This document shows, piece by piece, positions 1 to 11,355 of a DNA stretch of 64,000 nt; position 1 is the stretch's first letter; each line of letters opens with the position of its first letter. This DNA comes from Arabidopsis thaliana (lineage: Eukaryota; Streptophyta; Magnoliopsida; Brassicales; Brassicaceae). The translations under genes were made by a program, and so were the position numbers. The DNA lies in the NCBI RefSeq assembly GCF_000001735.4, contig NC_003074.8, positions 2,356,101 to 2,420,100 on the forward strand. Direction: 5' to 3'. A model generated the notes under the pieces. The model was given only the letters and a program-made list of their open reading frames with translations. It was not told where the DNA came from and made no database searches.

Positions 1-513
1 AACAAAGTACTTATAGGGAAGTCCGGAATCCTGAAACCGCTTATCGATCTCCTAGAAGAAGGGAATCCATTAGCTATCAAAGACGTAGCTGCAGCGATCT
101 TCACTCTTTGTATAGCCCATGAGAACAGGAGTAGAGCTGTGAGAGACGGAGCTGTTAGGGTTTTAGGTAAGAAAATCTCGAATGGGTTGTACGTTGATGA
201 GCTTTTAGCTATATTGGCAATGCTTGTTACTCACTGGAAGGCTGTGGAGGAATTGGGTGAGCTCGGTGGGGTTTCATGGTTGCTGAAGATAACTCGAGAG
301 AGCGAGTGCAAGCGAAACAAAGAGAATGCGATAGTGATACTGCATACTATATGTTTCAGCGACAGGACAAAGTGGAAGGAGATCAAAGAAGAGGAGAATG
401 CTCATGGAACGATAACAAAGCTTTCGCGTGAAGGAACTTCAAGGGCGCAGAGGAAAGCAAACGGGATATTGGACAGACTGAGAAAAGCTATGAATCTCAC
501 TCATACAGCCTGA
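1..513 (+). CDS. PUB9: Plant U-box E3 ligase, C-terminal ARM-repeat part (partial)
   Basis: An open frame runs from the first base of the window to a TGA at 511-513, about 170 residues, with no start or U-box inside the window, so the 5' part lies upstream. The sequence is helical and ARM-repeat-like (segments resembling GILKPLIDLLEEGNPLAIKD and VAAAIFTLCIAHENR are typical), as in plant U-box proteins that carry an N-terminal U-box and C-terminal ARM repeats. Such proteins bind an E2 through the U-box and substrate or receptor kinases through the ARM domain. The symbol rests on gene order (the neighbour is CHIP) and remembered sequence; another PUB-ARM paralogue cannot be fully excluded. Confidence 0.82.
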   Translation, partial: NKVLIGKSGILKPLIDLLEEGNPLAIKDVAAAIFTLCIAHENRSRAVRDGAVRVLGKKISNGLYVDELLAILAMLVTHWKAVEELGELGGVSWLLKITRESECKRNKENAIVILHTICFSDRTKWKEIKEEENAHGTITKLSREGTSRAQRKANGILDRLRKAMNLTHTA

Positions 514-2222
514 GAAAAGCCTTGAAATCTGCAATGTAAATTACCTAAAATCTTGTTTCTTTTTTTTACTTTATTTGGCTGTAAGAATTTTTGTAAATTA
601 TTCATATCTTTAGGATCTGAATGGTTATTGGTTTTCGTATGTGAGATGTAAGTAGAAATCTGTGTGAATAGTTTTTGCGTTTGATGTTTCTGGAGAAATC
701 AATCAATAAAATCAATGTTGGTGGCTTTATTCAGCTGTGAAAGCCTTGGTCAACAAGTAACAGTGTGTAGCTTTTCGTCTGTTTCTGTGTATAAATAAGT
801 AGATTATTAAAAATACATAGAAAGGCTGTCATGTCGTGTTCCTCACATCACTGATAAACCACAAAGCAAATCAATCTAATTCCACTCTCTCTGGAAAAAG
901 AGTTTATTACAGAGTCACGAGTTTTCCATTGATGTGATTTTTTCTCTATGTAATGTAACGTGACGATGTGATTCCTATTGTCGTGTTAGAAAAAAACAGT
1001 ACTTTTAAGTTTATTTATATATAAATAAATACTCATCAAAGCTTATAAATAAATTTCGACTATCACTGATGAATTATAAGTTTTGTTAGAAAACATAACG
1101 GAGTAGTTTTGTAATATATTTCTAAAAAATGTTCTAGACAAGGCAAGAAGCATGTAAGTAATGATAAAAATCACATGTATTTGGTTGGTTGGATTGCTTG
1201 GAAGTTAGAATTGAATCACGAAATTGCTAAAACTCGTGATTCGTAATAATTACAGGTCAACATATCGTGAGAAAGTTGAAAAAATGGAATATTTAATAGA
1301 GAGGATAGAATATGGATTCGTCCTAAACCACTCTTTGGTGTTATTCCTCACCAAACTTTCACAGAAAAGCCAAGAAAAGAAAGAATTTGATGCTTTCTTT
1401 TTAACTTTTTATCCCCAAGAAGTAACGTTTACAATTCATTGGATACAAAAAAAGAAATAAATCCCATAAAGGAAGAAAAAGAATCGTAATAATCCACAAC
1501 CACAATGGTGGGTTTACCTTTTATGTGTCCCCAGTGGAAATCATATAGATAAAGAAAATAGTAGTTTTATTTCTATTTAAAAGACCCCAAGATTTACGCC
1601 TTATTAGGCAGAATTCATTCAATACTTTGAATACCTTATGATGGCCCATGTCTTTTGCTTTCTTTCAACTTTGATGAACATTCAACTAAATCATTGTTTT
1701 TCTACACTATTGCATGACAACTTTTTGTTTTTATATTGAATTTTCAGGCTTTCAGTTTTATTTTAGATGATTAATCACACAATCCAGATTTTTTTCATGG
1801 CACAGAACCGGAGTGGTCCAAGAAGGTTTCAAAAAATACTTAAGCATGCCTTGGACTACATCCTAATGAGATACAATTCATCAATCTTGTTGACGTCAGA
1901 GAACTGCATCTAAATCTGTCTGTTATTGGGCTTTTCTCAATGATAAACAATATCTGTATGTATGTTATTGGGCTTTCCTCAATAGTAAATAAATTCTGTA
2001 TGTGTGTTATATAGGCTAAGCCATATGGCCAATGTGTACAGAGTGCACAAAAAAACATTGTAATATATACACAGGGCAGAGAATCTTACACTGAAAACAT
2101 CGGCAACAACAAACACAAATGTGAAAAAAGGTAAACGCACCCATCTGTTTTGTTCGGTCACCTGAGTAGTTAACCTCAATTTCTCATCCGCTTCATTGTG
2201 TTTATGTTAATCCCCATTTCGA
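514..2222. other. Intergenic region PUB9-CHIP (tail-to-tail)
   Basis: AT-rich DNA holding the 3' UTR of PUB9 (a likely end near 780) and, at the right, the 3' UTR of CHIP on the minus strand. A 78-codon frame at 1224-1460 has no recognisable domain or good gene context. The only structure I see is a short imperfect direct repeat near 1919-2005. Confidence 0.6.
1919..2005. repeat. Imperfect tandem repeat, two copies of about 44 bp
   Basis: Two adjacent copies share the core TGTTATTGGGCTTT, then C/T-rich and TCAAT blocks, then TCTGTATGT. The copies differ by a few substitutions and a small indel. They lie in the probable 3' UTR of CHIP. Confidence 0.7.
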
Positions 2223-4201
2223 TCAACAACCCATCTTGTAAGCCCAGACGTGTTTTTCTAGATATGCTGCCACTGCCTCTTTGATAGCCAGATTTGGAAC
2301 GAGATTAGCCGGGTCGATTTTTTCACGAGTTATAGGATCAAACTTCCCCACCTATCAAGTGGTGTAAACGATCAAACCTTAACAGGAATGAGGAATATTT
2401 TTTATAGAGATTAAGGCTACAAGAAAAGAGCGATGATAATGCAAACCTTCTTGAGATGTTCAAGGATTGCTGCTCTTTCATATGTAACCCCACTTGGAGA
2501 AATTACAGGATCTCGGAAAATCTCAAGAGTTATATTGCAACATAAATAATCTGGCACCTGAAAAGAAAAACCAGAAATGTATTTGACCTCAAATATAAAT
2601 GAACGATGGGTCTTAAAAGCTTTTAAAGAAAATTTAATGCACCTCAGTTGGTTTATCTTCTTCTGCAGCTTTCTTAAACACTCGTTCAAGAGCTTTCAAA
2701 CGCTCAGTATGGGCAGTATATGCTTCGTCTGAGGACTCTTCTGTTCGAGACATATCTAAAGCACGTTGTTGATTAAGAGCAGCCTCACAAGTTTCCCTAA
2801 CACAAACATGAATAGTTCCATAAAGCCACAAAAGCACAGTTCCAAGTCGAATGATAGCACTGGATTAAGAAAGTTACAGAACCTACTTCAAACTATTCAG
2901 TTCCCATGACCGCATTGCAGAAACCAGTTCCCACTCCATGTATTTTGCTTTAGAAAGCTCTTCCCATATTTCTTCTACCATATATCCTGTTGGATTCGAG
3001 CATCTTCCAAGATCTAAAGCCTATATGAAACGTAGCTACATGAAGTTAACAGGAAACAGGTATCAAACCAAAATTTGTTTGCAGTATTTGATGGCATAAA
3101 CAAACCAACCCATCTCTAGTGATTTTTCTAACTAAAACAAGTGTCCACAGTATCCACTTAGACATCTTTCAAAAGGAAAAAGATGGAGATTCAAGTGGTG
3201 CCTCACATCTTCATTAAGATGCTTGGAAACTACACTACTTAGGTCTCAACGTTACGACTTAAACAATCATGTCCACTGATAAATTTTACAGAAAAAAGCT
3301 TAGGACTAACAAAGATCCTTACCCTTTGCAATTCTTTGACTCCATTAGTAAATTCTTTCTTCTGCAATAATGCAAGTCCTAGCATGTAGTGTGCCTGCCA
3401 CAGAACATAATTGTAAAATCCTCATATGATGGAGAAGAAAGGATCAAAGAAGGCCAAGAAAAGATAAAACAAAACAAAAAACTTGACATATTCCATACAT
3501 AGCACACCAAGCAAAAGAATTCCATTTAGATATAATCAAAAGAGTCAAACCTTGACGGAATTGTGGACAAGCTGAATAGCTTTGCGACAATCCTCTTCAA
3601 CCTTAGTCCAATCCCTAAATTTGATGCAAGCAAAGAAGCCAAACATGAACCATAAAGTATTTGGGCATTAGGATTGCCTAATCAGAAGTATGTATAAAAT
3701 TTGCTTGACAGAACAATACTCACTTTCGCTTCATGTGGCAAAGTGCTCGATTGGTCCAATAAGCAGGAACATTTGGAGACAAAGCTATTGCCTACTCAAT
3801 TACACAAAAAAAAAATGATAAGAAAAACCACTACAATTGAATAAGCCTGAAGTTTCTTGATGACTTATAACGATGAGCACATAAAAGATTCATAAATTCC
3901 ATCAAATGTCTATTCTCGAATTGTACACTCCATCAAAACCTAATTTGGATGCAATTAAGTTCTGATTCACAAACGAATTGTCCAATTTCGAAATTATAAT
4001 CAAGGGTTTATTACTCTACGCAGATCTCAATCAAAATCTCGGAAAACACAAAACCCTAACGATGAAATTGAGAGAAGGAGAGTGAGAACCATGTACCTCG
4101 GTATAAGCATCAATGGCAGCACCAAAACGTTCTTTCTTAAAGCAATTGTTTCCGTCTTCCTTTAACCGCTCCGCCATGGCGGAAGCCACGCCTGTAACCA
4201 T
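2223..4201 (-). CDS. CHIP: CHIP co-chaperone E3 ubiquitin ligase (TPR + U-box)
   Basis: Eight exons on the minus strand: 4097-4201, 3724-3791, 3551-3614, 3323-3394, 2887-3020, 2643-2796, 2447-2557, 2223-2351. All junctions are GT-AG and phases close, giving 278 residues. The N-terminal half (about residues 10-115) is a three-repeat TPR domain that in CHIP proteins clamps the EEVD tails of Hsp70/Hsp90. A charged helical middle follows, then a U-box from about residue 200 (DYLCCNITLEIFRDPVI onward) that recruits an E2. The role is ubiquitination of chaperone clients in protein quality control. The start used is the only in-frame ATG directly before the TPR; the ATG at codon 9 is an alternative. 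Plant CHIP also acts on chloroplast proteases and phosphatase subunits (known for the family). Confidence 0.96.
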
Positions 4202-5053
4202 ATCTACGGCACCCCAGAAAACCAAGTCTTTATCCTTTCCAACACTCCTCTGTAACTTGTGCGACGGCGCGTCCCGGTGCGTTTCAGAAGAGAAGTAGCC
4301 GCGAAATTTCTCGATGAAAGGAGAGAGAAAAGTAAGCAAAAGGGAATTTTAAATGAATCGGTTATCGAAAGAGATTAGTCTCTTTACCGGGTCAGCTCGA
4401 TGAGACTTGGATCATAATCCGGATCTTATAGTCATTCTTTTTGTTTACTACCATAAACCGGTCATTGGGTTAATTGTAAATTATTTATACAACTAGGATT
4501 AAACCCGCGGTTTCCCGTCGCGCGAAGGCTTTTATAAATTTTTTATTAAATAAATTAGTGTGTGTTATATTAAAAAATAGTAACATATATTTAGTTTTTT
4601 TAAAACTGGTATAAATAATGATTGGAATCTTTTATTAGTATGGAGACTATTTACTGATTAGAATCATGTATTTTATTGTGTTTAAAGTTGTGTATCAATT
4701 ACTAAATGTGTATTTGATATAAGTAAAATGGTGACAAAAATATAATATAATGATAGATGGTGTAATTATTTTGTTGATTATAAGATCTTTAAAAACCAAA
4801 GTTGGTATGTTTTATCTTTTATTTTTGGCAAAACAAAGATAATAACATTTATGAGGAGACCTTTTTTCTAAATCATACAGAATATTTATACTAAAGAGTA
4901 TTTTGAAGCTGTATTAATGATCCCATTACCCAAATTATATGATACAATAAAAGAATATACCCCCAAAAGAAAACAATGCAAAGTAAATCATCTTAACACC
5001 TAATTCTTCTTTCTAAAGATTGATTAGATTCACTATTCATGTTTTTCATCTCT
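4202..5053. other. CHIP promoter side and AT-rich interval
   Basis: The first 200 bases are the CHIP leader and promoter (minus strand). From 4493 a CTAG followed by a GC-rich hairpin-like patch and very AT-rich DNA suggests a Helitron end (see separate entry). No coding potential seen. Confidence 0.5.
4493..4560 (-). mobile_element. Possible Helitron 3' terminus (ATREP-like)
   Basis: Read on the minus strand, a GC-rich patch able to fold (CGCGCGACGGGAAACCGCGG) is followed about 9 bases later by CTAG and then T. This is the usual Arabidopsis Helitron 3' end: hairpin, then CTAG, inserted before T. The DNA inward to about 4980 is AT-rich, as expected of non-autonomous ATREP elements, but I cannot place the 5' TC end. 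The hairpin is imperfect. Confidence 0.42.
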
Positions 5054-5985
5054 TCATTGTCTTGTCCGTAGCAGCCGATCACCAATCGTTCTCAACTCGA
5101 ACGTTCTCACAGCAAGGCCAACATCACGGATTGTAGTGTCTAGCACATAAGGAGTGCGTGCTCGCGGCGCTGAGAGATCGAACCATGGTAATGGAAGTAA
5201 CGGATTTTGCTCTCAGCCTTGTGCTATGTCTTCCCTTGTAGATTCTGAGACATGTGTACGCCTATCGCGAATACATTCTCCGGCTGGACCGCGTATTTCC
5301 GATCCCGTCTTGGAACCTTCTTGACGTCTCTATATGCCAGTTTCTCAATTCCCCATTTTCTGAAACACAAAACCAAAATACCATTTAGATTAGTCCCTGA
5401 ACTAAACCAAATCAATAACCGATATGTTCCCTCCTAAAAACAGAAAATATACAAACCAATTACAATTCAATATTTGGTACAAACAAAAGAAATAATCTTT
5501 ACAACATTTCTCACTAATATCATGTGATGTTCAATAAAAGCAAAGATCGTGACCGACATAGGAGACTAATACAGAATGCACAAAGACTTTTACAGGCCAA
5601 GTGTTGACAGAATCAGATGCTTATTGATATTATATGTCACCTTCAAAAAACTTGTGACTAATATTCTAAGTCACTCAATAAACAACACATGGGCTTTGGT
5701 TAACGTTCAATCATTAAAATCAACAAAGTTATGAATGTTACCTGTAAGTTCTGGCCGGGCCATCACCGGAATAACAAACCTGACTACTCATAGGCATCAG
5801 TTCAATAGTAAACTGAAAATATTCCTCCAAAGATTCCATCACAGACGAAATCGTCTCTTTCACCGGAACATGTAAAAACTCATCAACATCAACGAAGAAC
5901 ATCCACTTCGTCATGAATACTTATGCAAACAATCATTCACTATCATGAATTGATTATGATAATAACCATCGAATCGTTCTTGATC
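5054..5985 (-). pseudogene. Decayed GT92 (DUF23, galactan-synthase-like) glycosyltransferase
   Basis: Minus-strand translation gives conserved GT92 blocks in order: RFDGYYHNQFMIVNDCLHKY, then TKWMFFVDVDEFLHVP with the DVD metal-binding motif, then TIELMPMSSQVCYSGDGPAR. After a clean intron (GT at 5741-5740, AG at 5361-5360) comes KWGIEKLAYRDVKKV, then RRDRKYAVQPENVFAIGVHM and SKIRYFHYH. A C-terminal block PYVLDTTIRDVGLAV ends near 5054. The frame is broken: one frameshift before TKWM, an in-frame TAG after LQGKT where relatives continue LHK, and another shift before PYVL. Only the central and C-terminal parts remain; N-terminal transmembrane and stem parts are absent. GT92 enzymes add galactose to wall glycans. 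A short protein of about 100 residues may be annotated here. Confidence 0.85.
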
Positions 5986-8945
5986 TCAATTTGGTTTGTG
6001 ATGAGAATGACTTTGATATTTATAGTGATGAAGGAGGCTAGGGTTGTTGGATCTAATATTTTCAAAAATATTCGAAAATATCTTGCAGGATAAGTTGCAA
6101 ATCAAAGATTGGATCCTCACTAATGATTCGAATTTGGTTTAGTTCATAATGATTGGCTATATTTAGATAAGTGGTAAATATTGTTTAGTTGATTATGGTT
6201 AGTTTTAAATTTAAGAGAATAAATTTATAAGATTTTTTTCTAATTTATGGAATGTATTATCGTGTTATGGTAGTTAGAAGAATCGAATAAACTCGTCTAT
6301 GCCGATTTTATAGTGATTAGTGAGGAGGGTGAATATATGATTGAAGATTCTTAAAATCGTAATTAAATATGCAGACTATTTTGATGGAATATGCGTGTAT
6401 TAGATACTAAAAATTGTTGAGATATACAACTAATCGTGTTATGGCTAAGATTGCATTACTTGATGGTAACCCATTATGTAGTTTTACATGTGATCAAAAG
6501 CCCATTAAACATAACTCACCCGTCTATGTAAAACGCGGATCCTGTTTAATTTAATTATTTGGTTTGGACGATTTTACCCTTGATAAGGAAGAACAAAATT
6601 CAAAATTGAAATCAAAATTGAGGCTAAATTAGACAAAAATTCAATTTGTACTTCTCTTTTAATAATAAGAGGATATCTATCTACCATATTCAATAAAACG
6701 AATCTTATCAATCCAAGTTGTAGAAATTTTAATGCAGTCAAACAATATTTATTTATCCTTTTTAATTTGGTCAAAGAAAAATATAATTATCTTATTAATT
6801 GAATTTGGATGCACTCTTCTATCATATTTAGACAATTTAAAGTAGATGATAAAAAAATTGATTTGATTAGTTTCAAACATTTGTGCCAGTACATTTCAAG
6901 AGAGTTAACACATGATGCTAATCCCAAGACAAAATAATCAAAATCTTCAAAAACAGACATTTAAAGGTAAAAGTAATCTCTTTCTCATTTTTAGTGAGCT
7001 GCTGGTAAGATATACTGTGATGGAACCAGGTGACGTGAGGGGAGAACTCGACGTTCAATATTTTGAGAATGTCTATAAATGAGAGCCCAACACAGATATG
7101 GGCCCAAAGCCATTAGGTTTGCCTTCTGAAGACAAATAATTAAACAAAGAAAGACAAACAATATACATGGAATTTTGAAAATAACGACCTCGTGCACAAA
7201 AAATAGAATAGGTAGCCATGATTAGAGACTAATGACGTTCGTACAATAAAGTAAAAGAACAAAAGCGTGTGCAATTTCTTCTAACCCTTTTTCACCCAAT
7301 CTTCCTCCCAAATCTATGGATGCTAACTTTATATGACGTCGTTAGGTCTCTTTTGGTGAGACTCGTGTATACTTTTGTATATACTTCTTTTTGCGTTTTT
7401 GTGATTGTACTTAATACTTAATGTTTCTATATGATTGTTATAGTCTCTTATTAAATTCTTAATTATCACTCTGTTTCTTTCTAGTTTCATATCATTATAG
7501 CAATATATCATCATATGTGATATCGTGATATGTACATAATAAAAATGTTTCAATAGTTTCTCTTATATCTGTAAATAATGAAAATGTTCACAGTCAACGT
7601 TTTCAAAAGTAAAAAAATAAAAACAGAAACATATATTCTAAAAAATGAAAAATCGAGACACACAATTGTTGACAAAATACTGATCATTTAATTTCCAAGA
7701 CCAAATTTATCAAATCTAGACAGATGTTTGTTCCAAATTTATCAAAGCTCGAATACATAAAATCTTTATCGTATAAAGAATACTTGTTTTAATCATATGA
7801 CCGAGAGATATTCAGTTCAGAACTCAGACTATCTGAAGCGTTAATAATTTTTAAATCACATGATTCGATAAGAACCAAATATATAAATATATCTAAGCAA
7901 GAAAATACTATAAGCTTTGGTTTTAATATAGTTCCTAGGGTGGATATAAAATATCAGGATAGATACTAAAAGTAGGAGGACAATATTATATTTTTCCACA
8001 AGCCACGTGAACAAGAAGAGACACATAGGGACTCTGTATAAAAACGTCACGTATGCGATAATGCTTATGTAAGCTTCCTTTATATGTCTTCTTCCTCCCA
8101 TCTTTTGTCTACTCCTCATGAAAATTCGGAACAAAAAGAGAGGACCATTTCCATTTTTTAATGGACGAAAAGAACTTCGACTTTTCACCTAGAGATAGGT
8201 ATATATTAAAGCAGAGAGAATTGCGGGAACATTTTACAGAAATTTGGTGTTGACATTTTGTTATTGTGGGTCTCTCTATATGCCTAGTTTTAATAATAAA
8301 ACGATTCTAGAATAATATCATGAGAAAAGAGTAATTGAGGTAGACGGGCATTGGTATATATTCAAAGTTGCCCAACAACTAGGAAATTAAAGAAAGAAGA
8401 AAATAACAGAAAAGAAATGAATTTTGGCTCATAACCAATTCTCATGAAATGACCTCAAGGAAAATTCCGATATTACCCGCCATTGTTCCACGTTATTGAC
8501 GCTGTGTCGTTTGGAGAAAATCAAATATCTCGTCCCTAGACACACATTATTCCTTTCCAAATTCGAAATTGAATGTAAGCTGTAACTAACAAAACTTGTA
8601 TTATTTGGAAAATTATCGATCTTTTTTTTTTGTTAAAGGAAAATTATCGATCTTAATTTATCGATCTTAATTTATTTTCTCACATTGCCCACCTCTATAA
8701 ATTTCACACACTTCAAAACTAGTATAATTTATCAATTTTACTTTAACACTGGAATATTTTCATCTTATACAGACTTCGATAACAAAAGAATATATACTAA
8801 TTTTAAACGAAAGACTTTTCCAACGAAGCTACAATGAAAAAAGTCATGCATGTAAACAAAAAAATAAATTTCAACCCCTTTGACTGATGACAATATATAC
8901 ACAAGAAACAGGTTGACATATATGATGAGTATATGACTTCTATCT

Positions 8946-8966
8946 ATATATATATATATATATATT
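8946..8966. repeat. (TA)n microsatellite
   Basis: A run of about ten uninterrupted TA units. Confidence 0.9.
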
Positions 8967-9246
8967 TAACACATGTAAATATATTTCTATAATTCTTAAT
9001 AAATTGAAAAAAATATTTTCTTCTAAATAAAACTATTAATAAAATAAAAAAACATACGATTTCTTACCTAGCGATGCAGTGAAAATATGAGAGACGCCAG
9101 TTGCAGTCAACTTCCAAAAGAACACGCACTCTCCACATGCTCTACCCAAATTCCTCCTTACCTATTATAATCACCTCCGACTTTTAATTATAACAAACCA
9201 ATTCACATCGTGAACGTGACTTTTCTATAGCTAGTGGTCAACTCGA

Positions 9247-9252
9247 CACGTG
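9247..9252 (+). promoter_or_regulatory. G-box CACGTG in AIR12 promoter
   Basis: A perfect CACGTG within the context ACACGTGGC, an ABRE-like arrangement bound by bZIP/bHLH factors, 163 bases before the AIR12 start codon. Function is inferred from sequence only. Confidence 0.5.
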
Positions 9253-9337
9253 GCATCATCTCAACGGTCTCCTTGATTCTCTCGTCATAGAAACGATGCA
9301 CTGAATCAATCTCCATAACTTCAGGGCATTGCCCTTC

Positions 9338-9345
9338 TATATAAA
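9338..9345 (+). promoter_or_regulatory. TATA box of AIR12
   Basis: TATATAAA lies 70 bases before the start codon, the expected spacing for a short plant leader. Confidence 0.7.
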
Positions 9346-9414
9346 CATCACATGTCCCTGTGTCTTAAAATACCTCTTATCAAACACCAAACCACACCAG
9401 AACAGAACTCAGCC

Positions 9415-10173
9415 ATGGCTTCTTCTTCTTCTTCTCTTCTAATCCTAGCCGTTGCTTGTTTCGTCTCGCTAATCTCACCGGCGATTTCACAACAGGCTTG
9501 CAAATCACAGAACTTGAACTCCGCCGGTCCGTTCGATAGTTGCGAAGACCTTCCGGTACTCAATTCCTACCTCCATTACACCTACAATTCCTCAAATTCA
9601 TCTCTCTCCGTCGCTTTCGTCGCCACTCCATCTCAAGCCAACGGTGGCTGGGTCGCTTGGGCTATTAACCCTACGGGGACTAAGATGGCTGGTTCTCAAG
9701 CCTTCCTCGCTTACAGATCCGGCGGTGGTGCGGCTCCGGTCGTGAAGACGTACAACATTAGCAGCTACAGCAGTCTCGTCGAAGGTAAACTTGCTTTTGA
9801 TTTTTGGAATCTACGCGCCGAGTCGTTAAGCGGCGGTAGGATCGCCATTTTCACGACGGTTAAGGTTCCGGCGGGAGCTGATAGTGTGAATCAGGTATGG
9901 CAGATCGGCGGCAATGTTACCAACGGTCGTCCCGGTGTACATCCTTTCGGTCCTGATAATTTGGGCTCCCACCGTGTGTTGAGTTTCACAGAAGATGCAG
10001 CACCGGGCTCTGCTCCTTCGCCGGGATCTGCTCCGGCGCCGGGCACCAGTGGCTCGACTACCCCAGGAACAGCGGCGGGAGGTCCAGGGAACGCGGGGTC
10101 ATTGACGAGGAACGTAAATTTTGGGGTCAATTTGGGAATTTTGGTTTTGTTGGGTTCTATTTTTATTTTCTGA
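9415..10173 (+). CDS. AIR12: AIR12: GPI-anchored apoplastic DOMON cytochrome b
   Basis: Intronless, 252 residues from the ATG at 9415, which follows GCC and directly begins a signal peptide (MASSSSSLLILAVACF). The open frame extends 21 codons further up, but that part is leader. The mature part is one DOMON domain (about residues 30-190, with blocks such as GGWVAWAINPTGTKMAGSQA) that in this family binds a single b-type haem. A Pro/Ser/Gly/Thr-rich linker rich in SPGSAPAPG follows, and a hydrophobic tail (LGILVLLGSIFIF) serves as GPI-attachment signal. The family acts on the outer plasma membrane in ascorbate-reducible redox reactions and was found as auxin-induced in root cultures. Unlike the gene at the right end of the window it has no b561 membrane domain. 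Confidence 0.97.
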   Translation: MASSSSSLLILAVACFVSLISPAISQQACKSQNLNSAGPFDSCEDLPVLNSYLHYTYNSSNSSLSVAFVATPSQANGGWVAWAINPTGTKMAGSQAFLAYRSGGGAAPVVKTYNISSYSSLVEGKLAFDFWNLRAESLSGGRIAIFTTVKVPAGADSVNQVWQIGGNVTNGRPGVHPFGPDNLGSHRVLSFTEDAAPGSAPSPGSAPAPGTSGSTTPGTAAGGPGNAGSLTRNVNFGVNLGILVLLGSIFIF

Positions 10174-11355
10174 ATGGGGATCTCTCTCTAGTCTCTCTTC
10201 TCTTCTTGAGTCTCTCTCTATTTTTTTTTTTTTTTGGTTTGTTCGAACAATAATGGTGCCCCATACTTTTGTACTGTTTTAGTCTTAGGGCCATTTACTT
10301 TGTTTCACCACATTACTTAGAGTTATTGGATTGTATGGACCATTACTATCATGAGATTGAGATCATCTTATCTTCTTAAAATATCTATTTGCCATCCACT
10401 GTACTATTTTCATTAATCTAATTAGTCGACATGTATTTGAAAAAATAAATAATTCAATTGACAAACCAAACAACACAAGAAATTTTTATTACTACCGTGT
10501 TCCTTGTTAAGGAGACAATCAAGGAGTTGATTATGTCAATTTATTTCAATCAAATATTCTGTAATTATGTCTGATTAGGGCAACATTAGACTCTCTAGCT
10601 TGTGAATCATTCGGTAATAAAATCACCCGATTCTATCCTGTGTTTCTTTTATTTCATTTGGTGATATATATATATTGAAGCTTTAGAACAAAAAGTTATT
10701 GTTTGTTCTATTTGCTGTTGTCCACAATAAACATCCATAAGTGATAAAGAAATATTCGTTTTGTTATTGTTGGTTCAAAAGTGTGCTGACAACGTTCTAA
10801 TTTCACAACGAAGTTTTCATCCTTGGTTAGAAGAAAAAACTAGAAAAGTTTACTAGTGTTTAATTTTAATTTAGCTAGCTAAACTTGCCACTGAATGTAT
10901 CAATGAACTAAACGTTCAAATTTTCAACTCTTAAAATATTTGGTCACTAGTATTCCAAAGTTTTCGTCGAATTATGTTTGCTAAATCAAAACATAAATAA
11001 AATCCTAAAACTTGTTCCCGCGGGACCATCTATACAAAATAATTTGGGCCTAAAGCCCAATAGTAAGATAAGTAACAAGACCCAAGAAGTATAGACAGTT
11101 TCGAACAAGGAGACGCATATGCGCGTTTTGATGCTCAAAATCTCTCTCTCTCTCTCTCTCATCCCTCTGCTTCACGTTCGCGACATTACTCTCTTTTAAG
11201 GCGCTTCCTTAATTTTATCATCTTCTCAAATCTCACCCTGAGTATTCCCATTTTCAAATTTCGACGCGGTTTCAATACTCAAAACTCAAGCGCTCCAAAC
11301 TAATTCCGGTCTTTACTTTCGATTTAGAGGTGGGTATTGACCAAAGGTTGTAGTA
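10174..11355. other. AIR12 3' UTR and lipase promoter
   Basis: The 3' UTR of AIR12 (likely ending before about 10400) is followed by AT-rich DNA without coding signal. A CT-rich tract at about 11141-11160 and a leader precede the lipase ATG. Confidence 0.6.

Larger units (their letters stand above)
5986..9414. other. Long gene-free interval before AIR12
   Basis: About 3.4 kb, strongly AT-rich. Frames at 6574-6774, 6991-7197, 7329-7553 and 7856-8188 (110 codons, minus) show no domain and are low-complexity I/Y/F-rich, as expected by chance. Present are a TA microsatellite near 8946-8966, a small direct repeat near 8620-8675, and the AIR12 promoter in the last 200 bases. I see no transposon ends that I can defend. 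Confidence 0.55.

Noticed and set aside
1224-1460. 78-codon plus frame after PUB9
   Set aside because: No domain, no clear promoter or spliced extension, composition like intergenic DNA.
7856-8188. 110-codon minus frame in the long gap
   Set aside because: I/Y/F-rich as expected from AT-rich DNA; no domain, no signal of conservation.
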